A stretch of 64,000 nt of DNA from Embleya scabrispora DSM 41855. GTDB lineage: Bacteria > Actinomycetota > Actinomycetes > Streptomycetales > Streptomycetaceae. A model generated the notes under the pieces. It did no database searches, had not been told where the DNA came from, and saw only the letters and a list, made by a program, of their open reading frames with translations. Both the position numbers and the translations under genes were made by a program. Of this stretch, positions 28,535-37,202 are shown piece after piece. How positions within the stretch are numbered: the stretch's first letter is position 1; each line of letters begins with the position of its first letter. Location: positions 143,913-207,912 of the forward strand of contig NZ_KB889686.1 in the NCBI RefSeq assembly GCF_000372745.1, written 5' to 3'.

Positions 28535-29082
28535 CTCCCGGCTGCCCGGGTCCGGGGCGGTCGGCTCGACGCCCGGCGGAATCCGGTCAGGGCGACTCTC
28601 GCGGCCGCGTAGCCGAATGCCAGGCAAACCGGCGTGTAGACGGCGAGGTTGAGGCGATGGAACGTACTGCCCGGGTCGGTCCCGATGCCCACCGCCCAGA
28701 CCACGCCCGCCGTGCTCCGGACCGCGAGTCCGGCGGCGACCGCCGCGGTGATCAGCGCGCCGACCCGACCGCCTCGACCCCGACTGTGCGCGAACACGCC
28801 GACGGCGCCCGTGCCGAGCAGGGCGCAGAGCGGCAGCAGGGTACGCGGGGTGAACGGGACGTCGGCGTTGAGCAGTCCCTGCGAGAGTGCCTCGGTGCTG
28901 CCGGCGGGCCAGGTCGAGCCGGTTGCCCAGAGCGCGTGGAGGAGGGCGTCGGCGGTGAGCAGTGCGGCGACCGCCGTACCGGCGCGTCTCCCGGTGACGG
29001 TGGGTGTGTCGATGGTGGGTCCGGCGGTTCCGCCGAGTTCGGCGGGTCCGGTGGTTCCGGTGGTTCCGGTGGCGATGCGCAC
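28531..29082 (-). CDS. DUF3995 membrane protein
   Basis: 183 residues from GTG 29082, with GAGAGGGGA about 8-16 bases upstream. Hydrophobic segments at about 33-52, 80-103, 112-135 and 148-170 give four helices. The text ALLTADALLHALWATGSTWP, then LSQGLLNADVPFTPRTLLPL is the DUF3995 signature. The first 30 residues carry a Gly/Thr-rich repeat (TGTTGTTGP). Its stop overlaps the sigma start as TGA/ATGA. In this position it could act as the membrane sensor or anti-sigma anchor for the sigma factor, but DUF3995 has no assigned function. Confidence 0.8.
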   Translation of the reverse strand: MRIATGTTGTTGPAELGGTAGPTIDTPTVTGRRAGTAVAALLTADALLHALWATGSTWPAGSTEALSQGLLNADVPFTPRTLLPLCALLGTGAVGVFAHSRGRGGRVGALITAAVAAGLAVRSTAGVVWAVGIGTDPGSTFHRLNLAVYTPVCLAFGYAAARVALTGFRRASSRPPRTRAAGR

Positions 29083-29315
29083 GGCGTGGTCCCCTCTCGG
29101 GGCTGACGAGCTGTCAGCCGGTCGCCGGGAAGAGGACGCCGGGCCGGGAAACGTTCCGTGTGACGCCGGGCACACCACAGGGCGCCGCAGGAGTTTCGTC
29201 AGGCATGCGAGTGGGCGCACGGGTTGGCCGGATTGGCGGCGGCGGAGGCGGGAGGCGAAGCGCGACGACCGATTGCCGCCGGCAGGTGGGTGGTCCCGGT
29301 TGCCACGATGAGTTC

Positions 29316-29831
29316 ATGAGTGTCGAGAGGACAGCCCCGAACGGATCAACCGAGTCCGAGCGTGGGCCGACGACTTCCCCGGTGCCTTCGGCTTCGGGTT
29401 CGCCCCACCCCCCGCGCAGTGCGCCGGCCGTGCTGGAGACGTTCTTCGCGGCCGAGGCCGCCTATGTCGGAGCCGGTGGCCGAGGCAAGGCGAGCTTTGC
29501 CGAACTTGCCGCGTGTCTCGCGCCGGACGTGGTCATGTACCAGTCGCCGGGCCTGCCCTACGGCGGTCCCCGGTACGGTCCGAGCGGGATCGAGGACTTC
29601 ATGGCCGCGATGAGCGAGGCATGGCGAGAGATGGAGTTCCTCGAACAGCGCTTCGCGGTCGACGGCGAGTCGGTGGCGATCCTCAACCGGGGTCTGCTGA
29701 CCGCACGTGCCACCGGGCGGGTCCTGGACACCTGGGTGATGCAGATGATCACCGTTCGGGATGGCCTGATCACCGAGATTCGCCCGTTCTATTGGGACAC
29801 CAAGGCGGTGGACGCGGCCCTGATGCCCTGA
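29316..29831 (+). CDS. NTF2-like/SnoaL-type protein
   Basis: 171 residues from ATG 29316. After a 35-residue Ser/Pro-rich leader the protein has the cone-shaped NTF2 fold pattern: VLETFFAAEAAYV, ELAACLAPDVVMYQSPGLPYGG (the conserved 'dD.. ..p..P..G' loop), GIEDFMAAMSEAW, and a final GLITEIRPFYWDTKAV. The fold serves as cyclases, hydrolases or ligand-binding domains. It precedes the quinone-reductase-like gene by 229 bases on the same strand. Confidence 0.8.
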   Translation: MSVERTAPNGSTESERGPTTSPVPSASGSPHPPRSAPAVLETFFAAEAAYVGAGGRGKASFAELAACLAPDVVMYQSPGLPYGGPRYGPSGIEDFMAAMSEAWREMEFLEQRFAVDGESVAILNRGLLTARATGRVLDTWVMQMITVRDGLITEIRPFYWDTKAVDAALMP

Positions 29832-30060
29832 GGTGGGGCCCTTCGGGCGGTCGGCTCGCCGCGACCGCGGCCGGGTGTGCGACCGGTCCGGCAATTACCC
29901 ATGCGATACCGATTCCGGAGCCGCGTGATCTTCGTAGGGTCTTGTTCGGCGGCAATCGATGCGAGGTCGACTACGACGGTGCATCGGGTCGTCGGAAGTC
30001 AGGTCGGTACGGGGGCGGAAGCCTGCCCGACGAGAACGCACCCACGAAGAGGACGAGTTC

Positions 30061-31110
30061 ATGGCGCACACGCAGCAGCAGGGCATGACCGCAGCCGGCT
30101 ACCACCTGGACCGGCCGCAGGACGGCCTGGCCGGACTGGTCCTGCGGGAGGAGGAGGTGCCTCGGCCGGGCCCGAACGAGGTGCTGATCCGGGTGCGGGC
30201 GGCCTCGCTCAACCGGCGGGACCTGATGATCCTCGACGGCACGTACGTCATCCCGGGGGCGCCGGGCGTGGTGCCGCTGAGCGACGGCGCCGGCGAGGTG
30301 GTCGCGGTCGGCGAGGGGGTACGGCGGGCCGAAGTCGGCGACCGGGTCGCGGTGACCTACTTCCGGAGGTGGGTCGACGGGCCGATGACGCTTCCCGTGG
30401 TGAGCGAGCAGTACGGGGCCAACCTCGGCGGAATGCTGACCGAATATCAGGTCGTCGACGAGGAGTCGGTGGTGCGGATCCCCGACCACCTGTCCTACGA
30501 GGAGGCCGCCACGCTGCCGTGCGCGGCGGTACTGGCCTGGGCGGGGTTGACCACGGGGCCTCGGCCGATGGTCGCGGGGGACACCGTGCTCGTGGTCGGC
30601 GCGGGTGCGGTGGCGCTGTTCGGCGTGCAGTTGGCGGCGGCATCGGGTGCGCGGGTGATCGCGATCGCCTCGGGCGCGGACAAGGCCGCGCGGCTCGCGG
30701 AACTGGGCGCGGCGGAGGTGGTCGATCGCCGGATCACGCCCGATTGGGAGTCGGCGGTGGCCGAACTCACCGACGGTCGGGGTGTCGACGTGATCCTGGA
30801 GGCGGTCGGCGCGCCCACCGTCGCCAAGTCGATCGCGTCGATCGGCTTCAACGGGCAGATCTCCCTGGTCGGCGCTTTCCCCTCGGACGGAGGGAGCTTC
30901 GACCCGAACCTGTTCAACGGGCGCTTCTTCGGTATGCAACGACTCGCGGTGGGCAACCGCACCACCTTCGAGCACCTCAACACCGTGTTGGCCGAGCATG
31001 GGATCCGCCCGGTGATCGACCGCGTCTTCGCCTTCGACGAGGCCGTCAAGGCATACGAACACCTGCGTAGCGGAGCCCCGTTCGGCAAGGTGGTGATCAC
31101 GCTCCCGTAG
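30061..31110 (+). CDS. Zinc-binding-type dehydrogenase / quinone oxidoreductase (MDR family)
   Basis: 349 residues from ATG 30061. The GroES-like N-terminal domain (LVLREEEVPRPGPNEVLIRV, RDLMILDGTY) is followed by PDHLSYEEAATLPCAAVLAW and a Rossmann NADP site VLVVGAGAVALFGVQLAAAS (G-x-G-x-x-x-F). The end FDEAVKAYEHLRSGAPFGKVVI is typical. The catalytic-zinc Cys of alcohol dehydrogenases is replaced (RRDLMI) and no four-Cys lobe is seen, so a zinc-independent NADPH:quinone or enoyl reductase role is more likely. No operon partner is evident. Confidence 0.85.
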   Translation: MAHTQQQGMTAAGYHLDRPQDGLAGLVLREEEVPRPGPNEVLIRVRAASLNRRDLMILDGTYVIPGAPGVVPLSDGAGEVVAVGEGVRRAEVGDRVAVTYFRRWVDGPMTLPVVSEQYGANLGGMLTEYQVVDEESVVRIPDHLSYEEAATLPCAAVLAWAGLTTGPRPMVAGDTVLVVGAGAVALFGVQLAAASGARVIAIASGADKAARLAELGAAEVVDRRITPDWESAVAELTDGRGVDVILEAVGAPTVAKSIASIGFNGQISLVGAFPSDGGSFDPNLFNGRFFGMQRLAVGNRTTFEHLNTVLAEHGIRPVIDRVFAFDEAVKAYEHLRSGAPFGKVVITLP

Positions 31111-31538
31111 GCCGGAGGCGCGTTCGGCCGGCAGGCCGGTGCGCGCACGACGCACCACCCCTCTCGACAAGTGGCCGTCGGCGCCCATGCGCGCCGGCGG
31201 CCCGGTAGGTTGCCGGACGTGGCGGACGTGGCGAGCGTCGAGCAGGCGCACGGGCGCGGGCTGCGACCGGGCCGTCGGTCCGTGTGGGTTTCGTGGAGTA
31301 CGCCAGGAACAGAGACCTGGCGGTGGATCGACGGAGGCGCATGTCTCGCACCGCACATCACCCGACCCCGCGCAGCAGGCTTGATTGGTCGGGGTTGCCG
31401 GATGGGCCGTGGCGGCGGTTGGGTGTGGCCCGGGTGGCCGGGGCCGGGTGGTCGGCGGGATCGGCTGGTGCGGCGCCGTCGAGTTGCAAGGGTTGCGTTG
31501 TGGTGTCGGTGCCGTGTCGGTTGTGCGGAAGTCGGTGG
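31111..31538. other. Gene-free stretch
   Basis: 428 bases between convergent genes. The only frames present give Arg/Gly-rich, motif-free translations. I see no clear terminator hairpin or repeat. Confidence 0.4.
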
Positions 31539-31997
31539 TCAGCGGTCGGTGAAGTAGGCGTAGGGGGCGACGGATACGCCTTCGACGACGGCTCGTTCGT
31601 CGTCCTCGTCCGCTTCGGGGTCCAGGTCGGTGGCCTGGCGGGAGCCCATGGACCAGATGGCGAATCCGGCGTGGAAGGCGTGGCCGATGTCGGTTTCGGT
31701 GCCGGTGTGGCCGAGGGCGGTCAGCTCCGCGACCACCTCGTCCAGGAAGCGCCAGGTCAATTGCACGCCGTCGAGGTGAACCTCGGTACGGGTGCCCGCC
31801 CCGTGGCCGAGTTCGACCAACTCGACCGTGTCGTCCGGCAGGTAGCAGATGACCAGGGTCGGATCGGTGCGGTAGACGGCCTTGGATCGGCCGGGCCCGT
31901 GTACCGGCTCGCCGATCCGGGCCTCGACCTCGGCCCGTGACTCACCGACCTCGACGAGCGCGACGCCGCGCCCGGGGATGATGTTCATGCGCGTCAT
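31539..31997 (-). CDS. Hypothetical protein
   Basis: 152 residues from ATG 31997 (ATG 31988 possible). Sequence is well balanced and shows strong GC3 bias, so coding is likely. It begins MNIIPGRGVALVEVGESRAE, then ARIGEPVHGPGRSKAVYRTD and DDTVELVELGHGAGT, an alternating strand/helix pattern. The tail is acidic (DPEADEDDERA). The 'VGESRAEVEARIGEP' text recalls small-protein A/BamE-like turns but the resemblance is weak. No function can be assigned. The DUF3291 gene upstream is on the same strand. Confidence 0.65.
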   Translation of the reverse strand: MTRMNIIPGRGVALVEVGESRAEVEARIGEPVHGPGRSKAVYRTDPTLVICYLPDDTVELVELGHGAGTRTEVHLDGVQLTWRFLDEVVAELTALGHTGTETDIGHAFHAGFAIWSMGSRQATDLDPEADEDDERAVVEGVSVAPYAYFTDR

Positions 31998-32084
31998 GGT
32001 GCCGGCCGGGGTCTTCGGCTCCGGATGTGGGCCCGGTCGGCCCGGGCGCGATGCCGTGCCCGTCGGCGCCTGCCAACCGCCTTG

Positions 32085-32558
32085 TCAGGCGATCTCGGCC
32101 GGCTCCGGTTGCGGGAAGCGGTTGCGGAACGTGAAGGCGTAGGGGGTCGGGCCGTGTTCGCGCAGGTGGTCCAGGCGGATCCGGCCGTCGGCGGAGGTCG
32201 GGATGGTGCCGGCCGGGACCCACCACAGGACCTGGGAGATCTCGGCGATGTGCTCGAACCAGTCCTGGCGGCGACGCAGGTATTCCAGGTGGCCGCTGCG
32301 GTAGACGAACTCCCAGAGTTGATCCGGGGTTTCCCACACCGACATGGTCACGATCGTGTCGGCGTCGTACGGGCGGATGTCGGTCGCGTCCGTGGCGCCC
32401 TCGTCCTCGCCCTTCAGTCGCCAGACGAAGCCGGGTGCGTGGTCCGCGAGGTCGTTCATCGGATCGAGTCCGGCCACGAAGCCGGCCATGGTCGGGGTGT
32501 CCAGGGGAGCGAGCATGCGTGCGACGTTGAACTGGGCGATGTGGTGTGTCGAGGGCAT
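32085..32558 (-). CDS. DUF3291 protein
   Basis: 157 residues from ATG 32558. It fits DUF3291: HHIAQFNVARMLAPLDTPTM at the start, then LNDLADHAPGFVWRL-like text (MNDLADHAPGFVWRLKGEDE), MSVWETPDQLWEFVYRSGH and WWVPAGTIPTSADGRIRLDH. The ferredoxin-like barrel resembles antibiotic-biosynthesis monooxygenase folds, but no reaction is known for this family. Confidence 0.88.
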   Translation of the reverse strand: MPSTHHIAQFNVARMLAPLDTPTMAGFVAGLDPMNDLADHAPGFVWRLKGEDEGATDATDIRPYDADTIVTMSVWETPDQLWEFVYRSGHLEYLRRRQDWFEHIAEISQVLWWVPAGTIPTSADGRIRLDHLREHGPTPYAFTFRNRFPQPEPAEIA

Positions 32559-32660
32559 GGGATTACCTCACCAGGTCCCGAGCTATATGTCAACGAGAAT
32601 TGTTTTTAGAGATTCGGCGGCACCCGGGAGGCTCTGGAGCCGTGGATCGCCGGATGCGGA

Positions 32661-33509
32661 TCAGTCGGCCGATCCCTCCCGGTCCGTCTCCGTCGCCCGC
32701 TCGACGACCACGCAGCAGCGGCCCGGTACGGAATCGAGCCTGGCCCGGTACCCGGTCGCACCCAGACCGTCGAGGAGCCCTTCGAGCAGGGCCAGATTCA
32801 TCCCGCACACCAGCGGCGGAAAGTCCTCGGCCAGTCGGTGGAAGGGGCAGTTCCGGAGCAGGATCCGGGAGGCGTCGCGCGACTCGTCGGCCGCCGTCCC
32901 CGGGACGACGCCCTCGGTGCCCGCCGCGTGGCCGGGTTCGTGGCCCGCCTCGGGAACCGCGGTCCGGCCGGGCCCCGGAACGGCGTCGTGTCCGCGCACC
33001 GGCACCGGCTCGTACCCGCGTGCCGTCAGCGCCGCGACCACCCGATTATGCTCGTCCGCACCTTCCCCCGCCGGACCGCCGAGCGTGCGTCCGGCGACCC
33101 GACCGGTGTCGTACGCGGCCGCGTCCACCGCCCGAGCCGCGCCCGCCCGCTCGACCGCGTCCGCCAGGATCTGCCCGGCCGTGTCGTAGGCCCGCGGCGG
33201 CAGCGTCACGCTGGTCTCGACCGCGCTGCGCCGGTACAGCTTCGCCGGCCGACCGGCGCCCGGGCCGCCGCTCCGCCCCGCGGGCCGCGCGAACTCCGTG
33301 CTCAGCAGCCGCGCCTCGACCAGCTTGTCCAGATGGAACGCCGCGAGCGTGCGCTGGATCCCGACCGCGTCGGCCGCAGCCGCCCGCCCGACTGGGCCCT
33401 CGGCCGCGGCGACGTAGCGGTACAGGGCCCGGCGTACCGGGTCGGCGAGCACGCCGACCGCGTCGAGTGCGTCGTCGCCGGGCGGAGGAGGAGAGGGGAG
33501 GTCGGACAC
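32661..33509 (-). CDS. ArsR/SufR-like winged-helix regulator with conserved Cys
   Basis: 282 residues. The N-terminal HTH includes GVLADPVRRALYRYVAAAEG and AVGIQRTLAAFHLDKLVEAR (about 18-65), with a wing containing GRPAKLYRR. The C-terminal part has LLRNCPFHRLAEDFPPLVCG, then a last Cys pair (R-C-C). C-x(14)-C with a later Cys recalls the metal or Fe-S-binding region of SufR-type regulators. A Glu/Gly/Pro-rich insertion (about 160-205) looks disordered. It may sense redox or metal; the target is unknown. The amidohydrolase at 33619 is upstream on the same strand, 110 bases away. Confidence 0.8.
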   Translation of the reverse strand: MSDLPSPPPPGDDALDAVGVLADPVRRALYRYVAAAEGPVGRAAAADAVGIQRTLAAFHLDKLVEARLLSTEFARPAGRSGGPGAGRPAKLYRRSAVETSVTLPPRAYDTAGQILADAVERAGAARAVDAAAYDTGRVAGRTLGGPAGEGADEHNRVVAALTARGYEPVPVRGHDAVPGPGRTAVPEAGHEPGHAAGTEGVVPGTAADESRDASRILLRNCPFHRLAEDFPPLVCGMNLALLEGLLDGLGATGYRARLDSVPGRCCVVVERATETDREGSAD

Positions 33510-33618
33510 AACCGGAGTGTAGGCGAGCCGGTGCCACCGAGGTCGGCTCGCTCCGGCGAAGCGCGGTGGCGAGGGCTCGATCGGGTATGCGAAGCCGCGG
33601 TCGGGTGCGCGGGTCTCA

Positions 33619-34854
33619 TCACCCCGGCAGCGCCCCCGCGACCACCTCGCCGCCCTTGAGCACCGCCGCCGGCGGCCGGTCGGCCAGTACGCCGATGTCG
33701 ATCGTCGGGTCGCCGTCCAGGATCAACAGGTCGGCGAGCCGGCCCGGCTCGATGCGACCCAGGTCGTCGCCGCGCCGGGCCAGTTCGGCGCCGTTGCGGG
33801 TGGCCCAGCGCAGGACGTCGAGCGCGGTCACGCCCGCGTGCTCGGTGTACAGGCGCAACTCCGCGCCGTACATCCCGTGCGGGAAGCCGATCGCGCCGTA
33901 GTCGTCACCGAGCACGAACCGCACGCCCGCGGCCTGCGCCTTGGGGATCATCGCGTACATGTGATTCAGATCGGCTTTGATCGCGTCGGCGGCGAAGCCG
34001 AGCCCGGACCCCATGAAGCCGAGGAAGTGCTTCGGAAAGTGCAACGAGGGCACCACGAACGCGCCGGTCTCGACGAGTGCGGCGATCACCTCGTCGTCCA
34101 TCTCGTCGCAGTGGTCGACGATGTCGATGCCCAGTTCGAGCGCCATCATGATGGCCGGCTTGTTGACCAGGTGCGCGCGGATCAGCACGCCGCGCTGATG
34201 GGCCGCCTCGATCGCGGCGGCCAGTTCGGCGCGGCTCATCTCGATCCGGTCCTTGGGCGCGGTGGTGCCGTGGCCGCCGGTGACGAACAGCTTGATCACG
34301 TCCGCGCCGCGCTTGATCTCCTCGCGTACGCCGAGCCGGAAGCTCTCCGCCCCGTCGCACAACCGCACCGCGCCGGACGCGCCCATGCCCCAGTGCCATG
34401 GCACTCCGTCGTTGGAATGCCCGGTCGTGGACAACTCGCGCGAGGATGCCCAGAACCTCGGGCCCGGGATCAACCCGTCCTCGATCGCGCGCTTGACACC
34501 ACCCTCGACATCGTTGGAGCCGCCTGCGCCGACCACGCCGGTGTAGCCGAGTTCGAGCGCGGTGCGCAGGTTCCTCGCGGCGATCAGGGCCTGGTAGGAG
34601 GGCGGGTACTCGTTGCCGTACGGCGTGTTCGGCTTCGAGCCGAGCTCGTGATAGGTCGAGTGGAAGTGACATGTGAACATGCCGGGCATCACCGTGCGGC
34701 CGGCCAGGTCGACGACCACGTCCCCCTCCCGAGGCTCGGGCCGCTCGGCCCCGACGGCGAGGATGCGCTCACCTTCCAACACCATGGTGCGATCGCCGAC
34801 GGCGGCATTGGTCCCGTCGAGCAGATTGACCCCGGTCAATACCAGACGAGTCAC
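33619..34854 (-). CDS. Metal-dependent amidohydrolase (imidazolonepropionase-related)
   Basis: 411 residues from GTG 34854, which has GAGAGGG 6-12 bases upstream; GTG/ATG 34872 is also in frame. Signature order: VMPGMFTCHFHSTYHELG (H-x-H metal site, about 57-70), a Lys in ADVIKLFVTGGHG (probably the carboxylated or metal-bridging Lys, about 185), HLVNKPAIMMALELG (metal His), DIVDHCDE (catalytic His) and VLGDDYGAIGFPHG (metal Asp). This is the prolidase/imidazolonepropionase-like branch, which hydrolyses C-N bonds in cyclic amides, dipeptides or carbamates. The substrate is not predictable. Confidence 0.85.
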   Translation of the reverse strand: MTRLVLTGVNLLDGTNAAVGDRTMVLEGERILAVGAERPEPREGDVVVDLAGRTVMPGMFTCHFHSTYHELGSKPNTPYGNEYPPSYQALIAARNLRTALELGYTGVVGAGGSNDVEGGVKRAIEDGLIPGPRFWASSRELSTTGHSNDGVPWHWGMGASGAVRLCDGAESFRLGVREEIKRGADVIKLFVTGGHGTTAPKDRIEMSRAELAAAIEAAHQRGVLIRAHLVNKPAIMMALELGIDIVDHCDEMDDEVIAALVETGAFVVPSLHFPKHFLGFMGSGLGFAADAIKADLNHMYAMIPKAQAAGVRFVLGDDYGAIGFPHGMYGAELRLYTEHAGVTALDVLRWATRNGAELARRGDDLGRIEPGRLADLLILDGDPTIDIGVLADRPPAAVLKGGEVVAGALPG

Positions 34855-35120
34855 GGCAGCCCTCTCTCCCACACGGAATATGACGCGACGTCAGATGCGG
34901 TGTGCAGCCATGTATGGCAGACGGACCGAGAGGAGACAAGGGCCGTCCCGGGCGGCGACGGCCCCCTGCGCTCGCTCGTGCCCGCGCATGGCGAGTGGTC
35001 GTACAACGGGGCGGGCGCCTACCTGGATCGCTCCTCCGCGACGGGCGTCCTCGGCGCGGCATCCGGGTACGGGGCGCAGCCTTGGCGACAACGACCGGCA
35101 CGCCGCACGAACACGCCCGC

Positions 35121-36350
35121 TCAGTCGACGTGTTCCGGAGGGTCGGGTACGTGGAACTGCACGAGGGCGTGTGTGCCCGATGTGCGCCACGCGGGCTCCG
35201 TGGCGTCGAGGCGGCGCACGGTGTCCGGATCCAGGCCGACGATCACATCGGACTTGAGGGTGCGCAGCGACGCCACCGGGCCGGGGAAATAGCCGACCGT
35301 GTCGGAGAAGGGCGTGGTCGGCGGCCAGTGCAGGTCGCCGACCAGGCGGCGGTGGTTCAGGTCTCCCTTGAGGATGGTCACCGTCGCGGAGGCGAAGTCG
35401 GCGTACAGGTCCTCGGGCATCGCGGCGTAGGGCAGGGGCGCGCACGCGAACACGTGGGCGCGGACGTCGAGTCGCCGTGCTGCCGTTGCCTGCCACAGGC
35501 GTCTGCCGACGCGCCCCGCGTGTCCGGGGGCGGCCTTGAGTCGGCGCAGGCAGGCGAGGACGTCGGCGGGTGTCGCGTCGGATACGTAGTACGGGTGGGG
35601 CTTGACGTGCAGCACGACGTCGGCCGCGAGTCCGGTGTCGAGCAGGTGGTCGATCAGCACGAGGTCGGGGATCAGTTCGCCGCCCGCGTTGTCGGCGACC
35701 ACGCACACGCGACCGCCCGGGTCGGCCGCGAGGTGGCGCAGCAGCAGGTCGGTGTCGTCGGCGACCAGCGGGCCCTGCGGTCCGTCACGGTGCGCCGGCG
35801 CCGCGGCGGTGCCGGTCTCCACGGTGATGCGGAAGCCCAGGTCGGCGCGGTTGCCCCACAGTGACGCCATGACGAGTGCGTACGGCAGTTCGTTCGCGTC
35901 GAGCCGGGCGGTCGCCGTGAGGCCGGCCAGTGCGTCGTCGACGGCGGGGCTTTCGAGTTCGACGCGCTTCGTCGGGCCGAACGGGTCGATACCGCGCCAG
36001 GGGTCCGCGTCCGGTCCGTCGCCGAAGTAGCCGAAGGCGCCCAGCAGTCGGCGGTAGAAGTAGCTCTCGGCCCACAGGAACGGGGCCTGCGCCCAGGGGC
36101 GTTCGTAGTACTCGCCGGTTTCGGCCCACTCCGCCCACCGCATCGCGTCGTGAGCCTCCGGCGGCAGGGGGCGTACGACATCGTGCAGCGTCTCCGCGAC
36201 GAGTGCCTCCAAGGCGTCGAGCTGTTGCGGGGCGAGGGGGAAGGCTTCGGCCAACCGGCGTACCAACTCGGGGTGGCGGTCGCGGAAGACGCCGAGCGCG
36301 AAGGAGCCGGGATCGCTCCACATGATCGGCAATGGCGGCACGTCGATCAC
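35121..36350 (-). CDS. DUF89/ARMT1-like damage-control phosphatase
   Basis: 409 residues. The N-terminal helical part contains RRLLGAFGYFGDGPDADPWR, and the core has NRADLGFRI (Asn near metal), VCVVADNAGGELIPDLVLID (the D-N-x-G-x-E metal motif, about 235-255), VLHVKPHPYYVSDAT and TVTILKGDLNHRRLVGDLHW (K-G-x-x-x-x-R). These are hallmarks of DUF89 subfamily III (ARMT1-like), metal-dependent phosphatases that remove damaged phosphometabolites such as phosphosugars. Length is normal. It stands alone on the minus strand. Confidence 0.88.
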   Translation of the reverse strand: MIDVPPLPIMWSDPGSFALGVFRDRHPELVRRLAEAFPLAPQQLDALEALVAETLHDVVRPLPPEAHDAMRWAEWAETGEYYERPWAQAPFLWAESYFYRRLLGAFGYFGDGPDADPWRGIDPFGPTKRVELESPAVDDALAGLTATARLDANELPYALVMASLWGNRADLGFRITVETGTAAAPAHRDGPQGPLVADDTDLLLRHLAADPGGRVCVVADNAGGELIPDLVLIDHLLDTGLAADVVLHVKPHPYYVSDATPADVLACLRRLKAAPGHAGRVGRRLWQATAARRLDVRAHVFACAPLPYAAMPEDLYADFASATVTILKGDLNHRRLVGDLHWPPTTPFSDTVGYFPGPVASLRTLKSDVIVGLDPDTVRRLDATEPAWRTSGTHALVQFHVPDPPEHVD

Positions 36351-36456
36351 CCTAGTTGTCGGGCGACCCGGGCATGCGCTCCTGCGCGGCGGGTCGGGCC
36401 GCCGATGATCCGGTGAGGTGGGTGGGCTTCGTCGAGCAACGTGTCTGGTGGTCGCC

Positions 36457-37149
36457 TTATGCCGGCGGTTGGGCGAGTTTGCCGGCCACGGCGTCGAGGA
36501 CCCAGTCCAGGCCGGTCGCGAAGGACGTCTCGGCGTCCACCTCCGTGCCGTCGTACACCGCCTTGGCGAGCGCCGGGAAGCGGCCCGTGGCCAGCATCCT
36601 GGTCAGATGCGGGCCGGAGGCGCGCTGCCAGTCGCGCTTGGACAGGCCCGTGGCGCGCTCGGCTCGCAGGTTCGCGATCTCGCGCCTGATCGCGCCGGTG
36701 AAGTAGGCGCCGACGGTCTCCACGGCGCGCATGACGGTGTCGAGGTCGGCGAGGCCGTCGAGGGCGGCCAGCGTGGTCTCGGTCACGGCGAGGGCGTTCG
36801 GGCCCAGGGTGGGGCGGCCGCCGAGCAGGTCGGCCAGCCATTCGTGACGGAGGGTGGCCTGCCTGGTGCGGTGGGCGAGGCCGCGCAGCGCCTCCCGCCA
36901 GTCGGCGGGCTGCTCCTCCGGGAGGATCTCGGCGTAGACCTCGTCCACCATGAGGTCGAGCAGTTCCTTCTTGGTGGAGATGTATCCGTACAGCCGCATC
37001 GGGCCGGCGTCCAGTCGGGCGGCGACCTTGCGCAACGACACCGCCTCCAGCCCGCCCTCGTCGGCCAGCGCGATGGCGGCGGCAACGATTCGCTCCCGGT
37101 CGAGCGGCACGGGGCGAGTCGGCGGCTCCGGCCGGTCCCACACAGTCAT
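36457..37149 (-). CDS. TetR family repressor (TetR_C_1 type)
   Basis: 230 residues. HTH at about 17-62 (LDRERIVAAAIALADEGGLE, SLRKVAARLDAGPMRLYGYI). The C-terminal domain has TRQATLRHEWLADLLGGRP and VETVGAYFTGAIRRE, as in the TetR/TetR_C subgroup that controls tetracycline and drug pumps. It is divergent from the TetX-like flavoenzyme with only 53 bases between the starts, and an inverted repeat fills that gap, so it should repress both. Confidence 0.9.
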   Translation of the reverse strand: MTVWDRPEPPTRPVPLDRERIVAAAIALADEGGLEAVSLRKVAARLDAGPMRLYGYISTKKELLDLMVDEVYAEILPEEQPADWREALRGLAHRTRQATLRHEWLADLLGGRPTLGPNALAVTETTLAALDGLADLDTVMRAVETVGAYFTGAIRREIANLRAERATGLSKRDWQRASGPHLTRMLATGRFPALAKAVYDGTEVDAETSFATGLDWVLDAVAGKLAQPPA

Positions 37150-37167
37150 GGTTGCATCGTACTGTTG

Positions 37168-37200
37168 CGATACACCGTATTGGCAAAATACAGTGCATCG
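37168..37200. promoter_or_regulatory. TetR operator candidate
   Basis: CGATACACCGTATT (37168-37181) and AATACAGTGCATCG (37187-37200) are inverted with 12 of 14 positions complementary and a 5-base spacer. They occupy the intergenic space directly before the ATG of the flavoenzyme (37203). A further GCATCG half occurs at 37154-37159. Confidence 0.7.
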
Positions 37201-37202
37201 AC

